Source: an uncultured Verrucomicrobiae bacterium
Lineage (GTDB): Bacteria; Verrucomicrobiota; Verrucomicrobiia; Limisphaerales; AAA164-E04
NCBI GenBank assembly: GCA_951813855.1
Contig: OX638380.1
Coordinates: 4,749,797 to 4,813,796, forward strand
DNA length: 64,000 nucleotides
Direction of reading: 5' to 3'
Shown one piece after another: positions 1 through 8,895 of the stretch (positions are counted from its first letter, which is position 1; each line of letters begins with the position of its first letter). The translations under genes were made by a program, and so were the position numbers. Under the pieces are notes generated by a model, which searched no databases, was not told the origin of the DNA, and was given only the letters and a program-made list of their open reading frames with translations.

Positions 1-505
1 CTTTGATGGCCCGCTTCCAATTATGGTCGCTGGTTTTTGAGAACGGTCGGAAGCTTCTGGGTAACGGTCTCCACTTTCGCTGCATAGCATGTGTTGGCAC
101 GTATTTCGGAAATACCGGCCTGAGGCGAGGCGACAAAACGTGGTGATCCGGGCTCCACCGAGGAGACTGAGTTGAACGGATCTTCCAATGGGTCACACCA
201 CTACCTGGCACGCAATCCCTTCTCCTTAATCGGAATTATTGAAAACGCCGGTGGTAATCCTGCAGCTGTTTTTCATTGAGTGGGAAACACTGTCGGGTTA
301 GATTTCCGGGCCGGTAGGGAACTGGCATTCGGGAAGGGATCAAATCCCGGAACCCTACCATGGAGATGACGATATCAACGGTCAGGAGCAGTCGGGGCAG
401 GTGCATGAATCCGGTATTCGATGGTGACGATTCGTCCGAACGAACGAGGGACCGGGCACGGTGGGCTAGAGTCTAACTGGTGTTGACCTAATCGGAGATT
501 GTCCG
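1..505. other. Intergenic region with a 23-bp dispersed repeat
   Basis: No convincing gene is visible upstream of the methyltransferase start. The only structure I can support is a 23-bp sequence at 195-217 that recurs with one mismatch at 37497-37519, listed separately. The rest has short open frames without family resemblance. Confidence 0.6.
195..217 (+). repeat. Dispersed 23-bp repeat, copy 1
   Basis: This stretch matches 37497-37519 at 22 of 23 positions; the single difference is C versus G near the middle. Each copy lies upstream of a DNA methyltransferase gene, about 290 bp and 100 bp away respectively. It may be a solo terminal inverted repeat of an IS256-like element. That is inference, supported only by decayed IS256 transposase sequence at 45.4-45.9 kb. 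Confidence 0.6.
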
Positions 506-1509
506 ATGAATATCCGTGAATCGGATCTCATGCCGGGGGGCTTACCGGACAGTGGACTCGTTACGTTCAGCGATTTATTTTCGGAATCGGCGGTTTTCAT
601 TACGCCGCCGAGTCGCTAGGGCTTCAATGCGTTTTCGCTTGTGATATTGATTCCGCTGCCAGAGCGCAATACGAACACAATTTCGGGATGGTTCCGGCCG
701 ACGATATTCAGGAGGTGAATCCGGCCGGCGTGCCGGATCATGATCTCTTATGCGCCGGTTTTCCGTGTCAACCTTTCAGCATCATCGGCAGCCGGCGCGG
801 CCTTCAAGACCGCCGGGGAACGTTGTTCTACGAGATCGTTCGCCTGCTAAAAGCCAAGCGGCCCAAGGCATTTGTTCTCGAAAACGTTCGACAGTTGGCG
901 ACGCTCGGTGGCGGAACCATCATGGACGAAGTTTTGAGTTCCTTATCCGAATCGGGCTATGAGTGCCGGTGGCGAATTCTGAACGCGCTCGACTACGGCC
1001 TGCCCCAAAAACGAGAACGCGTCATTATCGTTGGTTTTCGCGAGGCAGGCGTCATGGACGCTTTCGAATGGCCGCAGGCCCAAGAGGAAAGACGGGAATT
1101 GGCCGATGTCTTGGAAACGAATCCCGATCGTCGTCACTACGTCAGCCGCCGCATTCGCGCCCGGCGCCGTAAGAGCCACCAATCGGAAGTGATACCGTCT
1201 ATTTGGCATGAGAACAAAGGGGGAAACGTCAGCAGTCATCCGTTTTCCTGTGCGCTTCGGTCGGGGGCTTCGCACAACTACCTGCTGGTCGACGGGGAAC
1301 GCCGGTTGACGCCGCGGGAGCAGTTGCGATTGCAAGGGTTCCCTGAAAGCTTCGAGGTGATAGGGAACGATTCGCAGATTCGCAAACAGATCGGCAATGC
1401 CGTGCCCGTTCCCATGGTGCGTGCCGTGATCAGGGAGATTCTCGATGCGGCATCAAGATGCCATCAGATTTCGGTCGGGTTACCGGAAGCGTTAGCCTTT
1501 TCCGGATAA
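506..1509 (+). pseudogene. DNA (cytosine-5-)-methyltransferase, frameshifted at motif I
   Basis: The product would methylate C5 of cytosine in a type II R-M context. The ATG at 506 opens a frame reading LVTFSDLFS. The motif I continuation GIGGFHYAAESLGLQC is in the next frame from about 583, so one G appears to be missing in the TCGGAATC stretch. Downstream, all diagnostic motifs are intact: motif IV GFPCQPFS with the catalytic Cys codon at 766-768, motif VI ENV, motif VIII QKRERVIIVGF, and motif IX/X ending in QIGNAVPVP. The second part alone would lack the SAM-binding loop and should be inactive. The stop at 1509 is followed at once by endonuclease-like sequence, so this was one R-M operon. 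A sequencing error at 583 is the main alternative to a true mutation. Confidence 0.88.
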
Positions 1510-1787
1510 TTCTCATCCGCACTCGATCAAATTAAAGACCGGAACGCATACCGGCACCGCAAAGCCGTCGGCATGCTCGATTTGGATGGAGATGGTTTCT
1601 GTCGAATTTTCGCCGATGCGATCGGAGGCAAGGCGTTGTCCTAGCCGTTAGGCATTGCCGATGCCGTTTGGAACGGTTGTTGCTGGTCGGTTAAAACCGT
1701 AAAAAACCCTAGACCTCATCGGTTTTTCGTCGGTAACACTTCGAAGCAACGGCCCAAGCTTCTTCGGCTGATCAGCGGTCGGAATAG
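1510..1787 (+). pseudogene. Type II restriction endonuclease, N-terminal part (broken)
   Basis: From 1510 the frame reads ALDQIKDRNAYRHRKAVG, then DGDGFCRIFADAIGG, a TAG stop at 1642-1644, then PLGIADAVWNGCCWSVKTVK and LLRLISGRNS. Removing the insertion element and one 10-bp duplicate joins codon 1786-1787 to base 3962 and restores a continuous reading (SGRNSPKYSVG). It lies directly behind a C5 methyltransferase, so a cognate restriction endonuclease is the natural reading. The WSVKT segment could be the catalytic core, but that is inference. The original start codon is not clear; ATG 1573 is the first ATG. Three lesions (stop, insertion, frameshift) make it non-functional. Confidence 0.75.
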
Positions 1788-1938
1788 CAGGGTTTTTTCA
1801 CGCTAATCGCTAGAGGCCTGTGTCACCGATTTCGGGACATATTCGCTTTTTCCCTTCACCAGAGAGCCGAAACTTTAGCGCCTTCGAAATGGGAAAATAA
1901 AGCTGGCTTTTTCATTCTCCGGTCGTTATGGGTTCCTC

Positions 1939-2505
1939 ATGGACGCCAAAATCAACCTCAAGCTGGTGACTGTTCGATTGGTGAAGAGCAGTGAGCGAAG
2001 ACGCTGGGATTCGCTGATGGATCAGAACCATCGCTTGGGTTTCAAAGGCTTTGCCGGACGCGGGCTGCGTTATGTTGCCGAGTACCGAGGCCGGTGGTTG
2101 GCGTTAGCCGGCTGGCAAAGTGGAGTGTTCAAGTGTCGCCCGCGAGACAAGTGGCTCGGATGGAAAAAACGAGAGCAGTTTCGTCGGCTTCATTTGATTG
2201 CCAACAATACCCGATTCCTCCTGCTTACCGAGCTGGGCGAAGTGCGCAATCTGGGGAGCTGCGTCATGGCCAAAATGCTGCGCCGGCTGAGTGCCGATTG
2301 GCAACGGACCTGGGGTCATCCGCTGGAATTGGCCGAAACTTTCGTCGATCCCCGACACTTCGCGGGCACGATCTATCGCGCGGGGAATTGGCGGGCGGTA
2401 GGGCAATCGCAAGGCTACGCTCGCAGCAACGGACGCTATACCGCCCGGCACAATATAAAGAAGGAAATGTACGTTTATCCCTTGCGGCCCCAAGCCGGTT
2501 CCTGA
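1939..2505 (+). CDS. DUF4338 (DruA-like) protein of the insertion sequence
   Basis: A 188-residue DUF4338 protein. Recognisable blocks are FAGRGLRYVAEYRGRWLALA, FRRLHLIANNTRFLLL, LAETFVDPRHFAGTIYRAGN and YARSNGRYTARH. DUF4338 is the family of DruA from the Druantia defence system and also occurs at the front of many ISAs1 transposases. Here it lies between the inverted repeats, so it belongs to the element. The TGA at 2503-2505 is in phase with the transposase frame that follows. The stretch between, LRKRQDDPSWGPQ, looks like the usual linker of the fused form, so the two frames are probably one protein split by a nonsense codon. Function in transposition is not known to me. Confidence 0.85.
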   Translation: MDAKINLKLVTVRLVKSSERRRWDSLMDQNHRLGFKGFAGRGLRYVAEYRGRWLALAGWQSGVFKCRPRDKWLGWKKREQFRRLHLIANNTRFLLLTELGEVRNLGSCVMAKMLRRLSADWQRTWGHPLELAETFVDPRHFAGTIYRAGNWRAVGQSQGYARSNGRYTARHNIKKEMYVYPLRPQAGS

Positions 2506-2544
2506 TTAAGGAAGCGTCAGGACGATCCGTCTTGGGGCCCTCAG

Positions 2545-3714
2545 GTGCAGCGGGTAGAAACGTCTCCGAAACAGTTGAAATCATTGGTGCAACTGCTAGC
2601 GGAAATGGCTGATTTTCGCCGGGCACAAGGACGCAAACATCGGCTGGAAATGGTCCTCGCTATCTGCATCTTAGCTCGATTGGCCGGCAAGGTCGGCCCC
2701 TTGGCGACTTCGCGTTACGCCCAAAAAATGACGCCAAATCAATTGCAGACTCTCGGGGCGTGGCGCAACGCCAAGGGCCGTTGCGTGGCCCCGTCTCTCG
2801 CGACGATTCACCGGGTCATGACCGAGACGGATCCGGAAGCGTTGCAAACGGTAACTCACCGCTGGGTAACGGCCCAATTGACTCGACAACCCTTGGAAGC
2901 CTTGGCTGCCGACGGGAAGCGGATCAACGGAGCGAATCGCAACAGCAAAGACCATTTCGAGACCGTCATCCTCGTGCGCCATCAAGATGCGGTGCCCCTC
3001 GCCGTTCGCAGTTGCCGAGACCAAGGCGGCGAACAGGCGGCGATGGCGGCTCTCTTGGAGGATGTCGATATCCGGGGAGCCATCATTACGATCGATGCGC
3101 TCCATACTAACCGAGTCATGGCCGATGCCATCGTGTTGGTTAACGGAGCCCATTTTCTCTTCACGGTCAAAGAGAACAACCCCGAACTCTCTCAATTTTT
3201 GACCAGCCTGGATTGGGATCGAGTGGCCCAGGACCGGTTCACCGAAAACCCGGAGAAAGGACATGGCCGCATCGATCAACGGAGCATTCAAACCTATGAA
3301 CCCCTTCCCGGAGCCGTCAAATTACCGCATGTCCTCCAAGTCTTTCGGATCCTTCGACACCGTCATCATTTGAACGGTGGGCTCGAGACCGTGGAATATG
3401 CTTACGGCGTCACTTCGTTGCCTCCGGAAGCTGCCGACGCTCAACGATTGTTGTCACTCAATCGGGGACATTGGACGGTAGAAAACGGCAATCACCGCCG
3501 TCGCGACGGGATTTTCGGCGAAGATGATTGTCTTATGCGAACTCGCCATGGGCCGACGAACAATGCCCTCTTCAACAACCTGGCCTTGGCGATCATTCTC
3601 CAGTCGGGATACTCTAATATGGCCGAAGCTACTGACGATTTTCAGACGAATCGGAACCAAGGGTTGCGAGCCGTCACGAAAACCACCCCGTTTAAACGTC
3701 CGAAAAAAAACTGA
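2545..3714 (+). CDS. ISAs1-family transposase
   Basis: A 389-residue DDE transposase of the ISAs1 family. It starts with the associated N-terminal domain (ADFRRAQGRKHRLEMVLAI, then PSLATIHRVM). The catalytic domain has AADGKRINGA, IITIDALHTNR with the second acidic position, and the C-terminal NRGHWTVENGNHRRRDGIF region with the last glutamate. The assigned start is GTG 2545. The frame stays open upstream to the TGA at 2503, so translation may once have begun in the DUF4338 part. Length is normal for the transposase alone. Whether the split element is still mobile cannot be told from sequence. Confidence 0.92.
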   Translation: MQRVETSPKQLKSLVQLLAEMADFRRAQGRKHRLEMVLAICILARLAGKVGPLATSRYAQKMTPNQLQTLGAWRNAKGRCVAPSLATIHRVMTETDPEALQTVTHRWVTAQLTRQPLEALAADGKRINGANRNSKDHFETVILVRHQDAVPLAVRSCRDQGGEQAAMAALLEDVDIRGAIITIDALHTNRVMADAIVLVNGAHFLFTVKENNPELSQFLTSLDWDRVAQDRFTENPEKGHGRIDQRSIQTYEPLPGAVKLPHVLQVFRILRHRHHLNGGLETVEYAYGVTSLPPEAADAQRLLSLNRGHWTVENGNHRRRDGIFGEDDCLMRTRHGPTNNALFNNLALAIILQSGYSNMAEATDDFQTNRNQGLRAVTKTTPFKRPKKN

Positions 3715-3857
3715 CCCGACCTTCCTGATTACCGACGCTTCCTCCCTGCTGATTCGGTCGGCGAATTGATCGTTCGACCGATACTCGCACCGGTTCAGTC
3801 TCCTGTCCGGCTGAAACTCGTCTCAATCGGCAATCGCCGCCTAACTCGAAGCATAAT

Positions 3858-3878
3858 TCGGAAAAAAAGTTTTTCCGA
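3858..3878. other. 9-bp perfect inverted repeat near IS right end
   Basis: TCGGAAAAA and its complement TTTTTCCGA are separated by 3 bases. It lies inside the right end of the ISAs1-type element, downstream of the transposase stop. It could act as a transcription terminator for the transposase; this is only suggested by structure. Confidence 0.4.
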
Positions 3879-3961
3879 CGAATCGAAATACTCCGCTCGA
3901 CACTTAAAAAAACGATCGTCGATCAAAAATTATTAGCATGAAAAAGTCCTGGTCGGAATAG

Positions 3962-4384
3962 TCCGAAATACTCGGTCGGGATATCCGACCCTTTGGCCAA
4001 TCTCGAAGCAACGGGGAAGGCCGTGTTGAATAGCTATAACAGTCGGATAGCTGAAGCCCGCCATAAGCATAAAGACCTGCGGCTACTGGTTTTTGTGCGT
4101 AATGGGGAGTCTCAGGAATTTACCCTCTTCGAGCGAACGATCGTTCCGTATGCGGTCAACGATTATTCCTGGACGGTGAACAAAACGATAATCTCGAAGC
4201 CTTTCATGACGGCAAGCACGTGTTTACCTGGCAGCCGCACGGTTCGCAGTTCACGGTGATCTTGCCGATTCCGAAAAGCGCCGCACGCTTTCGGTTGACC
4301 AAAACTGTTCCGCAATTGGGCATGGAGACTGCTCTGCAGTTCACCGGTTTCGAATCGAAATGGATTGAGGTTATCAAGCCATAG
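3962..4384 (+). pseudogene. Type II restriction endonuclease, C-terminal part (broken)
   Basis: This continues the endonuclease frame after the insertion element: SPKYSVGISDPLANLEATG, then NSRIAEARHKHKDLRLLVFV and EFTLFERTIVPYAVNDYSW. At about 4184 the sequence AACAAAACGAT lacks one A. The neighbouring frame then continues NLEAFHDGKHVFTWQPHGSQ, FTVILPIPKSAARF and ends FESKWIEVIKP at the TAG 4382-4384. Together with 1510-1787 it would be a protein of roughly 230 residues. I do not know its recognition sequence. Identity as an endonuclease rests on the position behind the methyltransferase and on resemblance recalled for such proteins. Confidence 0.72.
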
Positions 4385-4578
4385 CGTTCGATCCGGTCCG
4401 TATCCGAGGCCGAGCGATCTCATTCGACGATCTCGGGATCGAATGCGCTCGGAAGACTGACGGCATCGTCCAGAGGCGGTCGAACCGCCGCATTCCATCG
4501 TCGCAGTTACCGCTTCGATCGCCGGGTAAACGGTCGCCCGAAGCGATTGGCGAGTCGCCGCCGCGAACGGACGAGGAC

Positions 4579-5946
4579 TCAGTAGTTCAGGTCTTTCAAC
4601 GGCCAGGAAGTGCGGCAAACTTGTTCTTCAACCACGCAGGGTTGGTTCTTTTCGTCGCGTGTTTCGAAATGGATCGTGCCCAGTCCCGAGGAGGGGATGT
4701 CGACGGTCAGCAGACCGAAGTTGTTCCCATACATGGCCCATAACCGGGTCGGGTGAGATGCGTGGGGGTAGGGAGCGACTTTCTGATTTTGCTGCAAGGG
4801 AGAACTGGTGCAGTCGATCATCAGCGGGCCGTCGGGAATTCGCCACTGCATGGCCTCGCTGTAATGCCGGTCTCCGGTGAGAAATACGATGCCCTCGATT
4901 TTGCGTTCCGAAACGAACTCGATCAGCCGGTTCAATTCCGAAATCGCTTCGCGCACATGGCTTTCGCCGCTTTCCGATTTGGTGAGCACCTGGGTGCCGT
5001 TTGCGATCACCTTTACCGGTGCCGTCGATTGCTCCAGTCCCGCGAGCAACCAACTCAATTGCGCCTCGCCCCAAATTCGTCCCGTTTCGGCCGTCACGTC
5101 TTCATGTTCCAGAGGCGAGTATTTGTAGTATCGATCGTCCATGAGGAAAACCTCTACCGGCCCGTGCCGAAAAGAACTGTAGATTCCCGGAAACTCCTCG
5201 GTGCCGTAGGTGGGATTGGCCCAGAGCCTTCGAAAAGCCAGCAAGGCTTCTTCTTTGAGCGGGAACACGACGTCGGCGTTATTGGGACCGTAATCGTGAT
5301 CGTCCCAGACGGCGTAGTTCGGAACGGTCCGTAACATCTGTTCCAAATCCGGATGGTCGCGAGTCACCAGGTGGCGATGAATCATGCCTTCAATGGTCGA
5401 CCAGTCGCCGAAGGGTCCGGTGGTGTTGAAATGCTTGTCGGTGCCGTCGCCGACCATGAAATAAGAGTTGTCGCCGACAAAAATAGCCATGTCCGGCCGT
5501 TCTTCGGCAATGGCGCGATAGATCGGGCCGGTGGGAAACTGGGAGAGTTTACTGCAGGAACCGAATGCGATCCGCACTTTCCCGGTCGGTGAGGGCAGGG
5601 GGGCCGTCGCAAACGACAGGGCGGCGGTTTCCTTCGGAAAACCGGCGCGCGTTATTTCCAGATGCACCTTGGTGTCCGTATCGGGTTCCAACGAAGAAAA
5701 CTGCACGACGGTAAATCCGCCTCCCAAGTCTTCCACTCCGGTAGGGCGATACTGCCTGTCGTCTTGCCAAGCGGTGGCGGTAATGACGGCCTGCGTTTTA
5801 ATCCGCAACCAGATTTTCGCTTCCTGATCCGCTACGTGACCGACCATCGGGCCGGATTGCAGCAATTGAGCGTTGGCGGCAGGTCGTCCGAACGGGGTAA
5901 ACGCAATTAAGCCAATGGCCAGGAACAATCGGAAAGTTTGACGCAT
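4579..5946 (-). CDS. PhoD-like alkaline phosphatase / phosphodiesterase
   Basis: A 455-residue metallophosphatase exported by a signal peptide (residues 1-26, ending near AANA). An N-terminal beta domain precedes the PhoD catalytic core. Metal ligands are visible in FGSC (128-131), VGDNSY (157-162), WDDHDYG (214-220) and TGDRHYSE (around 350). It probably releases phosphate from phosphoesters outside the cytoplasm. Its neighbours on both sides point away or are unrelated, so it is likely a single-gene unit. Closely similar proteins are common in Verrucomicrobiota and Planctomycetota. The natural substrate is unknown. Confidence 0.9.
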   Translation of the reverse strand: MRQTFRLFLAIGLIAFTPFGRPAANAQLLQSGPMVGHVADQEAKIWLRIKTQAVITATAWQDDRQYRPTGVEDLGGGFTVVQFSSLEPDTDTKVHLEITRAGFPKETAALSFATAPLPSPTGKVRIAFGSCSKLSQFPTGPIYRAIAEERPDMAIFVGDNSYFMVGDGTDKHFNTTGPFGDWSTIEGMIHRHLVTRDHPDLEQMLRTVPNYAVWDDHDYGPNNADVVFPLKEEALLAFRRLWANPTYGTEEFPGIYSSFRHGPVEVFLMDDRYYKYSPLEHEDVTAETGRIWGEAQLSWLLAGLEQSTAPVKVIANGTQVLTKSESGESHVREAISELNRLIEFVSERKIEGIVFLTGDRHYSEAMQWRIPDGPLMIDCTSSPLQQNQKVAPYPHASHPTRLWAMYGNNFGLLTVDIPSSGLGTIHFETRDEKNQPCVVEEQVCRTSWPLKDLNY

Positions 5947-6237
5947 AGGTTCGATTCAACCGAACTGCGTTCGGTAAATAAAGTTGAATTCGGTTACGAT
6001 TTCCTGACATCTCGGCACTTCGCTTGCCGGTAACGGCTAGGCGCTGTTCGTCGCTTGGCTCGAATTCGAAACCAGAATCTGGGATTGAAGAGGCCTTCGC
6101 CGTCGCGTCGAAGCGGAGGTCGTCACGGTTCGAATTCTAGAATACGCAAGATTCGAAGCCGGCGGCAGGATCGATGCAGGGATGAAGTCTATTTCCTCGA
6201 AACACCGCCCCATACCTGGTATCCTTCCGGACCGATC

Positions 6238-7314
6238 ATGAGCAAGCGACTCAAAGTTTTGTGCGTCGGAGCGGGTAACATGGGCCGATCCCATGCCTTG
6301 GCCTATCATCGAATCGAAGACTTCGAGATCGCCGGAATCGTGACCCGGTCCGCTGAATCCCGAGGCAAGCTGAATCAAGAGTTAGGCGGAGGCTACCAAG
6401 AATTCGGCGATTTTTTCGCGGCGCTGAACGCTACTCGGCCGGAGGTCGTCAGTATCTCCACTTATCCGGATACTCATATGAAATACGCCCAAGCGGCGTT
6501 AAACCTGGGAGCGCACGTGTTCATCGAAAAACCGTTGGCCGAGACGGTTCCCGAAGCCGAAGTCTTGATCGCCGAAGCCCAAAAGCACGACCGGAAAATG
6601 GTGATCGGCTATATCCTTCGTCATCATCCGAGTTGGAAGAAATTCATCGAGGTGGCGAAAACTTTGGGCAAGCCCCTGGTCATGCGCATGAATCTGAATC
6701 AGCAGTCCGCCGGCAACGAATGGCAAACTCATAAACACTTGATGTCTTCGATTTCGCCGATCGTCGATTGCGGCGTTCATTATGTGGACGTGATGTGCCA
6801 GATGACCGGAACCCGACCGGTTCGCGTCTCGGGCATCGGCGCCCGGCTCACCGACGAATTGCCAGAGGGCAAAATCAATTACGGACAATTGCAAGTGACG
6901 TTCGCCGACGGTTCGGTGGGCTGGTACGAATGCGGGTGGGGGCCCATGATGAGCGAGACCGCCTTTTTTGTTAAAGACGTCGTTGGGCCCCAAGGATGCG
7001 TGTCCATCGACGCCCCGAAGGCCGGAGGCGATAAGACGTCGTCCGACGTGGATTCTCACACCAAGACCGAATCGTTGCGGCTGCACTACGGCGAACTGGA
7101 TGCCGAAGGAAAATTCGTCAAACCCGACGAATGGATTTCGATGGAAGATGAACCGAATCACGACGAATTGTGCCATCGCGAACAATTGCATTTGCTCCAA
7201 GCCATTCAGAACGACTTGGATCTGACGAGCGATTACGATGACGCGATCAATTCGATGCGGATCGTGGCGGCGGCCGACCAATCGTATCGCGAAGGAAGAA
7301 CGATCGACCTCTAG
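6238..7314 (+). CDS. Gfo/Idh/MocA family oxidoreductase
   Basis: A 358-residue NAD(P)-dependent oxidoreductase. The Rossmann motif VGAGNMG lies at residues 10-16 and the family EKP motif at 97-99 (Lys98). The C-terminal half is the usual Gfo/Idh/MocA alpha/beta domain with HYVDVMCQM. I chose ATG 6238 because it places the dinucleotide fold at the extreme N-terminus; the frame is open further upstream but without family resemblance. No signal peptide is present, so it is cytoplasmic. Members act on sugars, inositols or related polyols. The sulfatase facing it could suggest sulfated sugar breakdown, but they are not co-transcribed. Confidence 0.9.
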   Translation: MSKRLKVLCVGAGNMGRSHALAYHRIEDFEIAGIVTRSAESRGKLNQELGGGYQEFGDFFAALNATRPEVVSISTYPDTHMKYAQAALNLGAHVFIEKPLAETVPEAEVLIAEAQKHDRKMVIGYILRHHPSWKKFIEVAKTLGKPLVMRMNLNQQSAGNEWQTHKHLMSSISPIVDCGVHYVDVMCQMTGTRPVRVSGIGARLTDELPEGKINYGQLQVTFADGSVGWYECGWGPMMSETAFFVKDVVGPQGCVSIDAPKAGGDKTSSDVDSHTKTESLRLHYGELDAEGKFVKPDEWISMEDEPNHDELCHREQLHLLQAIQNDLDLTSDYDDAINSMRIVAAADQSYREGRTIDL

Positions 7315-7334
7315 CCAGCGGTTGCTTCGGATAC

Positions 7335-7357
7335 GCTCCGGTCGCTTCGACCGGAGC
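7335..7357. terminator. Bidirectional hairpin terminator
   Basis: A 10-bp perfect stem (GCTCCGGTCG with CGACCGGAGC) closes a 3-base loop between two convergent genes, the oxidoreductase ending at 7314 and the sulfatase ending at 7447. A short T-rich stretch follows on the plus strand. Confidence 0.65.
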
Positions 7358-7446
7358 CAGCAGTTCAATTTTCCGGCGGCGTCCGGTTTTCCGGCAATCT
7401 CCGTCAGAGAAGGGAACCGGCGGCGTTCGCCAGAGCGAGGCCGGTT

Positions 7447-8895
7447 TCAGTAATCGCCGCCCGCATCCGACCGCTGACAGGATGCCGTCCAGCTCTCTAA
7501 TTGCCGTTGCAGGTTTCGGGCGACTTGAGGATAGGAATCAGCCAGGTTGATCGACTCACCGGGATCGGCCAGAAGATCGTATAATTCTAACTTGACCGAG
7601 TTGTCACTCCCGTTTCTTCCGGAAGCGAACTGGAGCAATTTGAATCGATTGCCTTGAATGGCGGAGACGTTTCGCGAGCGGAAACCGATCGGTCGGGGAC
7701 GTTCCTTCATTTCGCCCCGGATCAAGGGCATCAAGCTGATGCCGTCGAGGGGGCGGTCGGGCAACGGGAGGTTAACGGCCTCGAGCACGGTAGGAACATA
7801 ATCGCTGGTCACGCAAGGCAAGCGCGTTATCCGGGGGTTTTCGATCATTTCGGGCCAAACCAGGAGACTCGGCACGCGGATCCCACCTTCGTAAAGACTC
7901 CGTTTGCGACCCCGAAAAGGAGCGGCGCTACCCGCGCCGTTTTTGGCGTTGCCTTCCGGACCGTTGTCCGAGCAGTACCAGAGCATCGTTCGACCGGCGA
8001 TGCCTAATTCCTCGAGCCGCTGACGCAATCGTCCCAGCTGCGCGTCGAGGGCGGAAAGGCATCCGTGATAATGTTGACCGTAAACGCCATGGGGATGATC
8101 GGGATAAAGCGATCGGTTGGCGGCATCTGCAACCACCGGGGTGTGCGGGGCGTGAAACCAGATTACCGCGAGGAAAGGGGAGCGTTGCCGGTGGGCCAGT
8201 TCGATGAATTCCAAGGCGCGGTCCATGATCAATTCCGAGTCGTCGCCTCTCAATCGTTCATCGGGAATCCGTTGTCCCGGACCACTCCAGTATGCCGTGC
8301 CGAATGGTCCGCCCTCGGGGACATTTCTTTTGGCTTCGCGGCTTACGCGGGCAGGATTAAGCATGGGGTCGAAAGTGGGGACCTTCGATTCGGTCGAAAA
8401 GCAATGATCGAATCCGTTTTCCCAAGGAGGAGAATAATGGAGCGCCCCGGTTTCCGTGCCGCCGCGGTTGGCGTCCCTAACCTCTGTGGTCAGGATTCCC
8501 AGATGCCATTTCCCGAAATGCCCAGTCAGATAACCGGTGTTCTTCAGCATTTCGGCGAGCGTGATTTCCTGGTCTTTGAGATGGCCGACGTTGGCGTGGT
8601 AAATGCCGTAACGGTAGGGATGCCGGCCCGTCAGGCAACTGCCTCGGGTCGGACTGCATACCGGCGCCGCCGCATACCACCTTTCGAATCGCAAGCCTTC
8701 GGCGGCCATACGATCCAACTGGGGCGTTCGGATGAACGGATGATCGCGAAATCCGGCATCGGCCCATCCGTGATCGTCGGCCATGCATAAAATGACGTTG
8801 GGACGATCGGAAGGCGAATCACTTCCCAACACCGGCAGAACGGTCAACGCCATTGGCAGGACCAATATCCTGGCTAATTTGGTAATTGCTTTCAA
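7447..8895 (-). CDS. Sulfatase (type I, formylglycine dependent)
   Basis: A 482-residue secreted sulfatase with a signal peptide of about 24 residues. Metal-binding Asp residues are in CMADDHGWAD (37-46). The maturation motif CSPTRG starts at Cys80, which becomes formylglycine. Further family blocks are HFGKWHLG, WFHAPHTPV and YCSDNGPEG. It hydrolyses sulfate esters, probably on polysaccharides or glycans. Polysaccharide sulfatases are expanded in marine Verrucomicrobiota and Planctomycetota. It needs an anaerobic or FGE-type maturase encoded elsewhere. The exact subfamily and substrate cannot be read from the sequence. Confidence 0.92.
   Translation of the reverse strand: MKAITKLARILVLPMALTVLPVLGSDSPSDRPNVILCMADDHGWADAGFRDHPFIRTPQLDRMAAEGLRFERWYAAAPVCSPTRGSCLTGRHPYRYGIYHANVGHLKDQEITLAEMLKNTGYLTGHFGKWHLGILTTEVRDANRGGTETGALHYSPPWENGFDHCFSTESKVPTFDPMLNPARVSREAKRNVPEGGPFGTAYWSGPGQRIPDERLRGDDSELIMDRALEFIELAHRQRSPFLAVIWFHAPHTPVVADAANRSLYPDHPHGVYGQHYHGCLSALDAQLGRLRQRLEELGIAGRTMLWYCSDNGPEGNAKNGAGSAAPFRGRKRSLYEGGIRVPSLLVWPEMIENPRITRLPCVTSDYVPTVLEAVNLPLPDRPLDGISLMPLIRGEMKERPRPIGFRSRNVSAIQGNRFKLLQFASGRNGSDNSVKLELYDLLADPGESINLADSYPQVARNLQRQLESWTASCQRSDAGGDY

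Larger units (their letters stand above)
1788..3951 (+). mobile_element. ISAs1-family insertion sequence carrying a DUF4338 (DruA-like) domain
   Basis: The left end begins CAGGGTTTTTTCACGCTAAT at 1788. The right end, read in reverse complement from 3951, begins CAGGACTTTTTCATGCTAAT, so 17 of 20 positions pair. The element is flanked by a perfect 10-bp direct repeat GTCGGAATAG (1778-1787 and 3952-3961), within the usual range of ISAs1 target duplications. Inside are a DUF4338 reading frame and an ISAs1 transposase frame, both on the plus strand and in the same phase. It interrupts the restriction endonuclease gene. Confidence 0.92.

Noticed and set aside
1519..1640. Minus-strand open frame GENSTETISIQIEHADGFAV
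   Set aside because: The plus strand of the same bases carries the endonuclease N-terminal frame, which connects across the IS; the minus frame lacks a start.
3993..4259. Independent small gene starting at TTG 3993
   Set aside because: The reading continues upstream across the IS target site and downstream after a one-base shift, so it is part of the broken endonuclease.
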